Assembly (NCBI GenBank): GCA_016933335.1
Contig: JAFGBD010000032.1
Location: 30,508-94,507 of the forward strand
DNA length: 64,000 nt
Reading direction: 5' to 3'
Source: Bacteroidales bacterium
GTDB taxonomy: Bacteria; Bacteroidota; Bacteroidia; Bacteroidales; UBA10428
The position numbers were made by a program, and so were the translations under genes. The notes beneath the pieces were generated by a model. That model saw only the letters and a list, made by a program, of their open reading frames with translations. It did not search any database and was not told where the DNA came from. This document shows, piece by piece, positions 38,980-47,891 of the stretch (its first letter is position 1; each line of letters starts with the position of its first letter).

Positions 38980-41463
38980 ATGGCTGAAGGAGAAAGAATC
39001 ATAAAAATCAACATCGAGGAGGAAATGAAATCAGCATATATTGACTATTCGATGTCGGTGATTGTCTCACGTGCTTTACCTGATGTCAGGGATGGATTGA
39101 AACCAGTTCACAGACGCGTCTTATACGGCATGTCTGATCTTGGGGTTATTTCTAACAGGCCTTACAAAAAATCAGCAAGAATAGTAGGGGAGGTTCTTGG
39201 AAAATACCATCCCCATGGTGACACTTCTGTTTACGATGCCATGGTGAGGATGGCTCAACGCTGGTCATTACGTTATCCATTGATAGACGGTCAGGGTAAC
39301 TTTGGTTCTGTTGACGGCGACAGTCCTGCGGCTATGAGATATACTGAAGCACGCCTGATGAAAATAGCAGAAGAAACACTGGCGGATATCGATAAGAACA
39401 CGGTGGATTTTCAGCTGAATTTTGATGATACACTTGAAGAACCGACTGTCCTGCCTTCCAGAATACCGATTCTTCTGCTGAACGGTGCCTCCGGTATCGC
39501 AGTCGGAATGGCTACAAATATTCCGCCGCACAACCTGTCTGAAGTATGCGATGCTATTGTGGCGTATATCAATAACAATGAGATTACCATTGAAGAGCTG
39601 ATGCTGCATATAAAAGCTCCTGATTTTCCGACAGGTGGTATTATTTACGGTTATCAGGGGGTCAGGGAAGCTTATGAAACCGGGAGAGGCAGGATTGTTA
39701 TAAGGGCAAAGGCAGATATTGAAATTACACCCAGTGGCAGGGAACGCATCGTTGTAACTGAAATACCTTATCTGGTTAACAAGGCCGAGATGATCCGCAA
39801 GACCGCAGAGCTTATCAATGAAAAAAAGATTGACGGGATCTCTTATATCAATGATGAATCGGACCGCAACGGGATGAGAATCGTTATCATTCTCAAGAAG
39901 GAAGCACAGGCAAGCGTGGTTTTAAACAAACTGTTCAAATATACACAGCTTCAGTCCACCTTCAATGTGAATAGTATAACATTGGTGAAAGGAAGACCCA
40001 GGTTGCTGAATCTGAAACAGATGATCAGGTATTTTGTGGATCACCGTCATGAAGTTGTGATCAGAAGAACGAACTATGATCTGGAACAGTCTGAAAAGAA
40101 AGCTCATATACTTGAAGGTTTACTAATTGCACTTGATCATCTTGATGAAGTAATAAGCCTGATTCGTGCTTCAGCTGATCCTGAAACCGCGAAAGACGGT
40201 TTGATGAAGAATTTTGATCTGAGTGAAATTCAGGCAAAAGCAATACTTGAGATGAGGTTGCAAAGATTAACTGGTTTAGAGAGAGATAAGGTAAGGCAGG
40301 AATATGAAGAAATACAAAAATTGATTGAACATTTGAAATTGATACTGGAGAACCAGGATATGCGAATGGATATCATCAAGGAAGAGCTGCAGGAATTAAA
40401 AGATAAATACGGTGATCCGCGGAGAACTGAAATTTTACCCAATGTTGAAGAGTTTAATCCTGAAGATTTTTACTCCGACGATGATATGATTATTACCATT
40501 TCGCATCTCGGTTACATCAAACGGACACCGCTGACCGATTTTCGGACACAAACAAGGGGTGGGATAGGATCCAGGGGAAGTGAAGCGCGTGATGAAGACT
40601 TTCTGGCACATATGTTTCATGCAACCATGCATAATACCCTGCTTCTTTTTACCGAGAAAGGTAAATGCTTTTGGCTCAAGGTATATGATATACCTGAAGG
40701 AACTAAGACTTCAAAGGGCAGGGCAATACAGAACCTGATAAATATCGGGCAGGGGGATAAAGTGAAAGCCTATATTAATGTTAAAACCCTTGATGATCAG
40801 GCATATCTTGATAGTAATTACATTATCATGTGCACCAGGAAAGGGATCATCAAGAAAACATCCCTCGAAGCCTATTCGAGACCGCGTCAGAACGGTATCA
40901 ATGCCATCCTTATCCGGGAAGATGATTCGCTTTTGCAGGCAAGTCTGACCGATGGCAATAATGAAATTCTGGTTGGGGTACGGTCAGGGAAGGCCATTAG
41001 GTTTCATGAAAGCAAGGTCAGACCGATGGGCAGGAATGCCTCTGGTGTAAAGGGCATAACACTTGGATCTGCGGATGATAAAGTAATCGGGATGGTATGT
41101 GTAAAGGACATAGAAAAGACGACAGTTCTTGTGGTGGCAGAAAAAGGTTATGGTAAACGAACAATGGTTGAAGATTACCGGATTACCAACAGGGGAGGCA
41201 AAGGAGTCAAAACCATTAATATCACTGAAAAAACAGGAAGACTGATAGCAATTGAAGATGTTACTGATGATGATGATTTAATGATCATCAACAAATCGGG
41301 AATTGCAATTCGGTTGTCGGTCTCGGAGCTCAGGGTGATGGGACGTGCTACCCAGGGTGTTCGGCTTATAAATCTTCGTCCGGGTGATTCTATTGCAAGT
41401 GTGGCGAGGGTGGTATCCCGGAAGATGGAAGAGGATACTGTCTCTGAAGAATCTGTTTCCTGA
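38980..41463 (+). CDS. gyrA: DNA gyrase subunit A
   Basis: 827 residues. The catalytic Tyr is 121 ([10 protein letters not shown]). The quinolone-determining segment reads [17 protein letters not shown], so the position matching E. coli Ser83 is Thr, and Asp87 is kept as Asp. The C-terminal domain has beta-pinwheel repeats and a GyrA-box variant NRGGKG, as in other Bacteroidota. It acts with GyrB to introduce negative supercoils. Thr at this position occurs as wild type in several genera and alone does not show resistance. Confidence 0.97.
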   Translation: MAEGERIIKINIEEEMKSAYIDYSMSVIVSRALPDVRDGLKPVHRRVLYGMSDLGVISNRPYKKSARIVGEVLGKYHPHGDTSVYDAMVRMAQRWSLRYPLIDGQGNFGSVDGDSPAAMRYTEARLMKIAEETLADIDKNTVDFQLNFDDTLEEPTVLPSRIPILLLNGASGIAVGMATNIPPHNLSEVCDAIVAYINNNEITIEELMLHIKAPDFPTGGIIYGYQGVREAYETGRGRIVIRAKADIEITPSGRERIVVTEIPYLVNKAEMIRKTAELINEKKIDGISYINDESDRNGMRIVIILKKEAQASVVLNKLFKYTQLQSTFNVNSITLVKGRPRLLNLKQMIRYFVDHRHEVVIRRTNYDLEQSEKKAHILEGLLIALDHLDEVISLIRASADPETAKDGLMKNFDLSEIQAKAILEMRLQRLTGLERDKVRQEYEEIQKLIEHLKLILENQDMRMDIIKEELQELKDKYGDPRRTEILPNVEEFNPEDFYSDDDMIITISHLGYIKRTPLTDFRTQTRGGIGSRGSEARDEDFLAHMFHATMHNTLLLFTEKGKCFWLKVYDIPEGTKTSKGRAIQNLINIGQGDKVKAYINVKTLDDQAYLDSNYIIMCTRKGIIKKTSLEAYSRPRQNGINAILIREDDSLLQASLTDGNNEILVGVRSGKAIRFHESKVRPMGRNASGVKGITLGSADDKVIGMVCVKDIEKTTVLVVAEKGYGKRTMVEDYRITNRGGKGVKTINITEKTGRLIAIEDVTDDDDLMIINKSGIAIRLSVSELRVMGRATQGVRLINLRPGDSIASVARVVSRKMEEDTVSEESVS

Positions 41464-41515
41464 AGCAGGCATAGAACGGCGGCCGATTTAATATGATGCG
41501 ATTTATGGCAAAGTT

Positions 41516-41546
41516 TTTGAACAAAAATAATTAAGCTGTATATTTG
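41516..41546 (+). promoter_or_regulatory. Consensus Bacteroidota promoter of the TPR gene
   Basis: TTTG at 41516-41519 and TATATTTG at 41539-41546, 19 bp apart, 24 bp before the start at 41571. Confidence 0.75.
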
Positions 41547-41570
41547 CAATCTTATTTAATAAAATACAAA

Positions 41571-42884
41571 ATGAAACGATTAAGTCTTATTTTACTATTC
41601 GCCTTTGCAGGGCTGTATATTAAAGCACAAACGGAAACAGCCACAGTGTTAATTAATTACAAAACCCTGGAGAATAAGCTAAAAAAAAGCAATGAACTTA
41701 TTGAGAATCCAAAGAAAAATACCAATCCGAAGGTTTGGCTTGAACGAGGGGAATTATTTCTGGATATTTACAAGGTGCACTTACAATACCTGCGAAGGGA
41801 TATGACCAAAAACGAGCTGGAAATTCTTTTTGGTCCGCCCAAAACAAAACAAACACGCACAGAAGGACAAAAAACCCTGGAAGACTATATCTATGAAAGA
41901 ATTACGATTACGCTTGAAAGCAATAAAGTGGTTTCATGGGAAGAAACGGCCAAAATAGTTGAAAATCCATTACCTCAGGCTGATGAAGCTTTCAGAAAGA
42001 CCGTTGAGCTTGATACTGATGATAAGCTGACAGATAAGGTCCGTGACGGACTGAGAAATTTGAAGCTTTACTATGAAAGTGAAGGAATAGATGCTTTTAA
42101 CAGCAAGGACTATGAGAAAGCATACAATAGCTTTAACAGTGTGTTGAAGATAAATGAATTACCTCCGATGGAAGGCATTATTGACACATTAATATTTTAC
42201 AATACAGCGCGGGCAGCAAAGGAAACCGGTAAAAACGAAGTCGCCATCGAGTTGTTTAACAAGTCGCTTGAGCTTGAGTACGAGGATCCCTTCATATATG
42301 TGTTTATGAATGAATGTTATAAAGCACTCGGAGATACTGCAAATGCTCTGGAAACATTGAAAAGAGGTTTTAAAGAAAATCCTGAAAACCAGTCGATACT
42401 GATTGAACTGATAAACTTTTATCTGCTCAGGGGAGAGAGCGAGGCGGCACTTGAATATCTTGCCCTGGCAAAACAGGATGACCCCGAAAACATTTCATTT
42501 ATATTTGCAGAAGGTACTATTTTTGATAAGCTTGACAGAACAGATGATGCCATCGAAGCATATAAAGAGTGTATTGAACTGGATTCAAGTTATTTCAATG
42601 CATATTTTAATTTGGGTGTCGTTTATTATAACAAAGCTGTAAAAATCATTGATGATGCGCAGGACATAGAAGATCTTGCTACATATAATGAAATGATGGC
42701 CGAATCGGAGGTTGAGTTTGCAAATGCCATACCGTACATGGAGAAAGCAAGGGAAATTGTTCCTGATGACAAAGTGAAATGTGAAGTTTTAAGTACGTTA
42801 AAAACTTTGTATTACAGGGTTAAAAATGAAGAAAAAAGACTGGCAACCATAGAAGAGATGGAAGCGATGGGTTGTCCTCAATAA
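41571..42884 (+). CDS. Exported tetratricopeptide-repeat protein
   Basis: 437 residues from the ATG at 41571, whose signal peptide is MKRLSLILLFAFAGLYIKAQ. The middle carries a charged segment with LERGELFLDIYK. From ~170 on there are about six TPR units, for example YEKAYNSFNSVLKINE, NEVAIELFNKSLELEY and DDAIEAYKECIELDSSYFNA. It probably serves as a periplasmic scaffold, with the partner unknown. It has its own promoter and terminator. This is the last ordinary chromosomal gene before the repeat-bounded array. Confidence 0.82.
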   Translation: MKRLSLILLFAFAGLYIKAQTETATVLINYKTLENKLKKSNELIENPKKNTNPKVWLERGELFLDIYKVHLQYLRRDMTKNELEILFGPPKTKQTRTEGQKTLEDYIYERITITLESNKVVSWEETAKIVENPLPQADEAFRKTVELDTDDKLTDKVRDGLRNLKLYYESEGIDAFNSKDYEKAYNSFNSVLKINELPPMEGIIDTLIFYNTARAAKETGKNEVAIELFNKSLELEYEDPFIYVFMNECYKALGDTANALETLKRGFKENPENQSILIELINFYLLRGESEAALEYLALAKQDDPENISFIFAEGTIFDKLDRTDDAIEAYKECIELDSSYFNAYFNLGVVYYNKAVKIIDDAQDIEDLATYNEMMAESEVEFANAIPYMEKAREIVPDDKVKCEVLSTLKTLYYRVKNEEKRLATIEEMEAMGCPQ

Positions 42885-42895
42885 TAAAGGGATAG

Positions 42896-42925
42896 GAGAG
42901 GCAAAATTCGCTTCTCCTTTATTTT
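42896..42925 (+). terminator. Terminator after the TPR gene
   Basis: GGAGAGGC pairs with GCTTCTCC across AAAATTC (one T bulge), then TTTATTTT. Confidence 0.75.
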
Positions 42926-42932
42926 CATATTT

Positions 42933-43640
42933 GCTATTTAACATAATATTAATTATAGGACAATTGCCAGAAAATTTGCGTATAGGCCTGCAAGGCATAT
43001 TTAATATAATTTCAGTTATCGCGACGCAGCCCTAAGCGAAGTCCGATAACGGCAAAGAAATTATGTTAAAGCAAATTTTCGGGTTCTTGTAATAGATGTT
43101 GTTATGAAACGTTCTAAAATATTTCGTTAGCAATTGTCTCCATAATGCATATTATGTCTGCTCCCGATCTTAGTTTTTGTGTCTTTTGCTTCACAAAAGC
43201 TTACAAAACTACAGTCGGGATTGCCCTCACTAATCCGTTCGGGAAAATAGATCGCACATTCCAACGCGCATAAGAAGCATTTCGTTTTAAAGATGATTTA
43301 TTACAGATATCAACTACACATCCTTTACAAATAACCGTTATCTGAAGCTGGTATGAGCATTCCGGAATTGTCCTATAATTTGACATTATATTAAATAGCC
43401 GCGCTCCTGGCGCCAAAGCTTGAAAAAGAATTTTTGTAGATAATTTACAAAAATTCTTTATTCAGCGCTTCCGCAGCCTCACCAGCAGCCGCACAGCTAT
43501 TAATACAAAATGCCTTCGCAGAAAAAGTTTTTTAAGAGTTAACGTTCTGAGAATCTAATATTTAGAATCAGTCGCAAGAGTATACGCAAATTTTCTTACC
43601 TGAGGGCCAATTCAATTTGCTATACACTTGCTCCTACAGC
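42933..43640 (+). repeat. R1: long structured boundary repeat, start of the accessory array
   Basis: A palindrome with outer arms GCTATTTAACATAAT and ATTATATTAAATAGC encloses 42933-43399. Nested helices inside and after it include TATAGGACAATT with AATTGTCCTATA, AGAAAATTTGC (42969) with GCAAATTTTC (43071), ATAATTTC (43006) with GAAATTAT (43057), and GTTATCG with CGATAAC. Distal helices are AAAGAATTTTTGT (43425) with ACAAAAATTCTTT (43447) and GCAAGAGTATACGCAAA (43574) with TTTGCTATACACTTGC (43616). It matches R2 in blocks. It lacks the 5' CTCCACACCC block found in R2-R7. Confidence 0.85.
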
Positions 43641-44249
43641 ATCTCTTATACTCTCTCACATATTAAATTTATAATCGCTTAATAAATGACATATTTCAAG
43701 CCTTTTTAAGGCGTTGTTCCGGTCTTTAACGATATCTTCTCCGGAAAGTAACTTAATGTAGATTTAAGAGGCTTATTTGAGACCTGGCGCACAAACCAGT
43801 ATTTCGTTTCACATTTAGATTAGATATATAATTTGCATTTGTTATTAAACTGCATTTTTCATAGCCCTCGAGCCGGGCGGGCTTTTACTTTTTACAATCG
43901 ATAAAAAAGTAAACAAAAAATCTTGAAAAATTGAGGCAGCCGCACTAGCCATGGCCTACCCGATATCAGCAATTTTTCGGCCTGCGCGCAGGGTACAAGT
44001 AACGTTATTATTGTATGCTAAAATTGCAGCAAATCCCCTACTCGATTTTTATCCGTTCTATTATTTAGCTAATAATTAAGCATTTATTTCATTTATTTAG
44101 GGCTTTTTTATACTTTAGATGAAAAATTGATTGGTTTTTTAAATTAGCCGAATATTTATATGAATGGAGCTATCATATATTCATGGAAAAACCAGCAAAT
44201 ACACCCCTATGGTATTGGAGTAGCATTTTACCTTTAAGTTGATATTAAT
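43641..44249. other. Non-coding stretch after R1
   Basis: No gene seen. It holds a hairpin TTTACTTTTT (43884) with AAAAAAGTAAA (43903). A CCCCTACTCGATT stretch near 44037 has a counterpart in the same relative place after R2 (CCCCTACCCGATT near 52211), so the long repeat may extend to ~44050. Confidence 0.5.
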
Positions 44250-45152
44250 ATGAAAAGAAAAGTTGCAATTGGGTTAATGCTAGGAATGATTTCCATTTTG
44301 ATTAATGGTCAGATTATTCCTGATGAAGCAAAGAAGAGCGTTGCATTTTTCTTTGTTTATGACAAAATCCATGGATTTGTTCCATATGGTACGGGATTTT
44401 TTGTAGCTATTAATTATCCAAAGGAATCTCTTAATTTTTGCTATTTAGTGACGTCAAAACACATCCTGCAAGATCAAAATAAAAATTATTTAGATAGTAT
44501 TTATTTGAGAATTAATAAGAAGGATGGAAAATCAGATACTATATTATTTGAACTTTTTAATGATAAGAAGCCAATTTTTTATGTACATAAAGATCAGACA
44601 GTAGATATTGCAGTTATACCCTTTACTGACATAAGAAATAAATATGATATTGTATATATAGGCAAAGAATTGATATTGACTGAAGAAATATATAATACAA
44701 AGAAAATAAAGGAAGGTGATGAGGCCTTTTTTACAGGATTATTTACAAGACATTTTGGTATGGAAAAAAATATACCGATTGTTAGATTTGGAAGAGTCGC
44801 ACTTATTAGTAAGGAAAAGGTGTTATTTGATAACCAATTAATGGATTTATATTTAATTGAAACAACATCATTTGGAGGAAACAGCGGTTCACCCTTATTC
44901 TTTAGGTTAGGCACTAGAAGATTAGATAATAGAATAATAGTTGAAAATTATGAATATTATCTTGGAGGAATAATTCAAGGATATTTTGGTGAATTTACAA
45001 AACCAGGATATATAAATGTGCCATCAGGAAGAGTATTGTGGCCTATAGAAAATTCAGGAATTGCAGCAGTTGTGCCTGCAAACAAATTATATGAAATATT
45101 ATATTCAGATGAATTGATACAGAAGAGAAATAAATTTATTCTCAAAAAATAA
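44250..45152 (+). CDS. Exported trypsin-like serine protease
   Basis: 300 residues with a signal peptide (LGMISILING). The triad can be placed: His 71 (YLVTSKHIL), Asp 119 (TVDIAVIPF) and Ser 212 (FGGNSGSPLF, the GxSG motif). The fold is therefore S1/S1C-type but without a PDZ domain. Its role in this accessory module is unclear: it is exported while its neighbours are cytoplasmic defence genes. Codon use is visibly more A/T rich than in the core genes. A small gene follows after 46 bp. Confidence 0.75.
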   Translation: MKRKVAIGLMLGMISILINGQIIPDEAKKSVAFFFVYDKIHGFVPYGTGFFVAINYPKESLNFCYLVTSKHILQDQNKNYLDSIYLRINKKDGKSDTILFELFNDKKPIFYVHKDQTVDIAVIPFTDIRNKYDIVYIGKELILTEEIYNTKKIKEGDEAFFTGLFTRHFGMEKNIPIVRFGRVALISKEKVLFDNQLMDLYLIETTSFGGNSGSPLFFRLGTRRLDNRIIVENYEYYLGGIIQGYFGEFTKPGYINVPSGRVLWPIENSGIAAVVPANKLYEILYSDELIQKRNKFILKK

Positions 45153-45198
45153 AATTTATATTTCTCCACTAATAAATTGTGTAAAATACAAAACTACT

Positions 45199-45411
45199 AT
45201 GTCATACAAATTAGGTGATAAAGTAAGATCGGTGGCACATCAAGGTATATACAAGATTATTGCAAGCAAAGAGAATCCGAAAAAAATTGCTGGAGTTGGA
45301 ATAATTCCAATTCAAGATTTTGATTATGCCTTGAAAAGAATTGATGGTCAGATGAAAAATGATTTTGAGCCATATATTTATGTCTACGAATCAATGGTAG
45401 AGAAATCATAA
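45199..45411 (+). CDS. Small hypothetical protein
   Basis: 70 residues (MSYKLGDKVRSVAHQGIYKI ...). It resembles short beta-barrel, SH3-like proteins (GDKV, VGIIPIQDFDYALKRI) but I do not recognise a family. It lies between the protease gene and the vsr remnant on the same strand. The start is preceded by an A/T-rich leader without a clear Shine-Dalgarno sequence. Confidence 0.5.
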   Translation: MSYKLGDKVRSVAHQGIYKIIASKENPKKIAGVGIIPIQDFDYALKRIDGQMKNDFEPYIYVYESMVEKS

Positions 45412-45412
45412 T

Positions 45413-45523
45413 ATGAGTCAAACTAGATGTAAGGATACTAAACTTGAAATGATAGTCAGAAATTTTTTACATTCCAAAGGTCTAGGATTTTGGATTCTTT
45501 TTTTATTATGGCTCTATTCCTAA
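45413..45523 (+). pseudogene. Remnant of a Vsr mismatch endonuclease (N-terminal fragment)
   Basis: The reading frame begins MSQTRCKDTKLEMIVRNFLH and SKGLGF, an unmistakable match to the start of very-short-patch-repair endonucleases (consensus MSxIRSKDTKPExxVRxxLH, then GFRYRLH). After ~26 residues the homology stops and the frame ends at codon 37. The catalytic part (GKPDIVxPK, CFWHGH) is missing, so the gene is truncated. Its 3' end overlaps the 3' end of the BglII-like gene, which suggests a deletion or insertion junction at about 45490. Confidence 0.75.
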
Positions 45524-46120
45524 AACTAATAGTGGAACAGGAGGACTATTTCTACCTTGCCTCATGACATTATAAACCTCACCTTCATAATAAGCTACGC
45601 CTGAAGACATTTGAGACTGCATTTTTTTTGTTGGTAGTATTTCAATTCCCAAATTTATGACACCTCCGGAATAAAACAACATATGCTTTACAAATAAATC
45701 ATATGCAACAAAAGAATATTTACCAAACTGTACCTCCACTGCTATTTTATCTTTCACATAATCAGTTTGATTATAGCTAAATATTGGGTTATTTTCGCCT
45801 TTACTGATCAGAAAATCTTTTTGTTCTTTTGGAGTCATAAGTATGCTTTGCTCCATTAACTCACGGTTCAGAGTAATATAATAATGATACCTGCTTTCTG
45901 ACCACTTATTCTTTGAAAATTCGATATCAAAAGCTTTGTTTAAATCAATTGGGCTAAATAAAGAATTTCCTGTCTTTGTTTTTTCCTTACTTATTTTGGT
46001 TTTTAACTTATTAGCATTAACGTTTTTAATTACCTCACTAATTTCTTTATAGAGATTTTTATGATGGACAATCAAATATTCTTCTCCATTTAAATGAGAA
46101 TATTTTTGGGCTATTTTCAT
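45506..46120 (-). CDS. BglII-like type II restriction endonuclease
   Basis: 204 residues. It matches the BglII family from end to end (KYSHLNGEEYLIVHHKNLY; VEVQFGKYSFVAYDLFVKH; SSGVAYYEGEVYNVMRQGR). The catalytic acids fit BglII spacing: Asp 120, Glu 129 and Gln 131 correspond to its D84, E93 and Q95 (ExQ in place of the usual ExK). BglII cuts AGATCT; sharing of that specificity is an inference. The start overlaps the methyltransferase stop by one base, so the two are co-expressed. Confidence 0.88.
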   Translation of the reverse strand: MKIAQKYSHLNGEEYLIVHHKNLYKEISEVIKNVNANKLKTKISKEKTKTGNSLFSPIDLNKAFDIEFSKNKWSESRYHYYITLNRELMEQSILMTPKEQKDFLISKGENNPIFSYNQTDYVKDKIAVEVQFGKYSFVAYDLFVKHMLFYSGGVINLGIEILPTKKMQSQMSSGVAYYEGEVYNVMRQGRNSPPVPLLVLGIEP

Positions 46121-47112
46121 TAATAAATTTTACTATTAAAAAGTACCCCCTCTTTCCATTCTTCAGGTATTTGTACTATCTTGTCTGTCGATTTGGGTTT
46201 GTGTATCGGCTTATTAATTGGCCTCAATTTTAGTCTTCCCTCTTTTAGATCATTAATTCGCTGCTTTGCAATCTCAATATATTTCTGCTCTCTTTCTATT
46301 CCTATAACATTTCTATTGTTTTTTACTGAAGCAAGCAGTGTTGAACCAACCCCCATATATGGGTCGAGAATCCAACTTTCTTCTTTGGTTAATGCCAAAA
46401 CACATCTTTCAACTAACTCTACTGGATATTGGCATGGATGTTCTGTTTTTTCAGGATGATTTGATTTTACATTTGGAATATTCCAAAGCTCGTTTTCCCA
46501 ATCCTGAATTACTATTTCCCAAATATCAGATGGATTTTTGCCTTTTGGATTGCCGGAAAATTCACCTTTTTTCGGACCTTTAAAGTGCCTTTTGCCAGGA
46601 TATTTTGACGGAACTCTGACATTGTCCAGATTAAAAATATAATTATCTGTCTTTGTGAACCAAAGTATTGTTTCATATCTTCCGGAAAATCTATTTGATG
46701 CATGCAAACCATGTCCAAAATGCCATATTATTCTATTCCTTAATTTTAAACCAAATTTCTTGAATATTTGGTAATAATAGATATCAAGTGGAAATACTTC
46801 ACCTTTCTTCACGTAATTTCCAACTTGCCAGCAAATACTACCCTTGTCAGATAAAACCCTAACTAATTCTGAGATTACTTTTTGTTGCTTTTCCAAATAT
46901 TTTTCAATGGATTGTTTTGTTTCATATTCTTTTCCAACATTGTACGGGGGTGAAGTAATTATCAAATCAAATTTATTGCTTTCCATTTCTTTTAATTCAA
47001 GGTAAGTATCACCCAGAATTATCTTGTTTTTTGATTTGAATAATTGCTTAACAATCTCTTCTATAGGCTCTTCAACTTTCATATTTTCAATTGGATTCAT
47101 CATAATATTCAA
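46120..47112 (-). CDS. Beta-class DNA methyltransferase (N4-cytosine/N6-adenine) of the BglII-like system
   Basis: 330 residues. The PPY motif TSPPYNVG (53-60) comes first, then a target-recognition region (NIPNVKSNHPEKTEHPCQYP), then the SAM motif LDPYMGVGSTLLAS; this order defines the beta class. It protects the sites cut by the downstream endonuclease. TSPPY fits either N4-cytosine or N6-adenine methylation, and BglII-type methylases are reported as N4-cytosine. Several Met codons near the N-terminus (47112, 47103, 47100, 47082) leave the start open. Confidence 0.9.
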   Translation of the reverse strand: MNIMMNPIENMKVEEPIEEIVKQLFKSKNKIILGDTYLELKEMESNKFDLIITSPPYNVGKEYETKQSIEKYLEKQQKVISELVRVLSDKGSICWQVGNYVKKGEVFPLDIYYYQIFKKFGLKLRNRIIWHFGHGLHASNRFSGRYETILWFTKTDNYIFNLDNVRVPSKYPGKRHFKGPKKGEFSGNPKGKNPSDIWEIVIQDWENELWNIPNVKSNHPEKTEHPCQYPVELVERCVLALTKEESWILDPYMGVGSTLLASVKNNRNVIGIEREQKYIEIAKQRINDLKEGRLKLRPINKPIHKPKSTDKIVQIPEEWKEGVLFNSKIY

Positions 47113-47158
47113 AATTAGTTTTTTTCAATCAGTGTTTAAAACAAAACCCTTAAAGTTA

Positions 47159-47206
47159 CTAACGATATAGATGTGACTTTTAAACATGCTAATCATATCT
47201 CGTTAG
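47159..47206. repeat. Inverted repeat between the CBASS operon and the methyltransferase
   Basis: CTAACGATAT pairs with ATATCTCGTTAG (one mismatch) around a 26-base spacer. There is no T run, so it is more likely an operator for the methyltransferase operon than a terminator. Confidence 0.4.
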
Positions 47207-47225
47207 AACAACTTTTTTTATGAAT

Positions 47226-47891
47226 CTAATTAGGCTTATTTAATGCCAGTTTAATATCTTTAATATCCTGAAGAAATATCGTTCTACTAACTTTTCCATA
47301 TTTATGAAGTAATTTTTCATGACATTTTTTAAATTTCTTTCCACTACCACAGTAACAAGGATCATCCCGATAGTATTTAATATTATTTGCAAGAACATCA
47401 AGTGTTTTCAGAATCAACTCAATGTCAGACATATTAAATTTTTCTTTATAATATTTAATAATACCATAACCATAATGAGGATACCCTTGCAAACCGCCTG
47501 AGTCTTGATTTAAATCATTTAATTTATGTGTAGCAAAAAAAGGTATTACAAGCTTTTTTAAATAGTCTATTAATTTGTAGTCGTAACCCAAAATTTCAAT
47601 TTCTTCTAGCCGTGGTGCTAAACAGCATATACTGTTTTTATTAATATGATTATCGTCAATTCTCTTTATTTTGTTACCAATTTCAAAAGTGGATGGTAAA
47701 ATAGTGGGGTAACCAAATGGAATTTCTATTCTGATTGTATAAATTTCCCATATTTTACTGTTATATGGATCGATTAATTCAAGATTCCCTGAAATAGAAA
47801 ATCCAAATTTCTCTTGTTTTGGTTTATTCAATTTCGGGAAATTATCTCTAAGAAGTTCATATTCCGCATTTAATATCTTTTCAAGTTTCAT
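47226..47891 (-). CDS. CBASS E2-like conjugating protein with SEC-C zinc tail
   Basis: 221 residues from the ATG at 47891, whose A overlaps the CD-NTase stop (TAATG); a GTG 12 bp upstream is also in frame. The E2/UBC fold is seen in IRIEIPFGYPTILPSTFEIG, then RIDDNHINKNSICCLAPRLE, where the His-x-Asn and the Cys pair (about 89-90) hold the active site. The C-terminus has a SEC-C motif, DPCYCGSGKKFKKCH. Stand-alone E2 proteins next to a CD-NTase, without E1 or JAB, define type II-short CBASS. It would act on the CD-NTase C-terminus to set its activity. Confidence 0.78.
   Translation of the reverse strand: MKLEKILNAEYELLRDNFPKLNKPKQEKFGFSISGNLELIDPYNSKIWEIYTIRIEIPFGYPTILPSTFEIGNKIKRIDDNHINKNSICCLAPRLEEIEILGYDYKLIDYLKKLVIPFFATHKLNDLNQDSGGLQGYPHYGYGIIKYYKEKFNMSDIELILKTLDVLANNIKYYRDDPCYCGSGKKFKKCHEKLLHKYGKVSRTIFLQDIKDIKLALNKPN

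Noticed and set aside
39210..39260. Quinolone-resistance mutation in gyrA
   Set aside because: The Thr at the Ser83-equivalent position is a natural residue in several genera, so it is no evidence of selection.
43201..43416. Minus-strand ORF of 71 codons within R1 (and a similar one at 51077-51286 in R2)
   Set aside because: The frames follow the structured repeat, their peptides are not conserved between R1 and R2 in the way proteins would be, and the helices covary instead.
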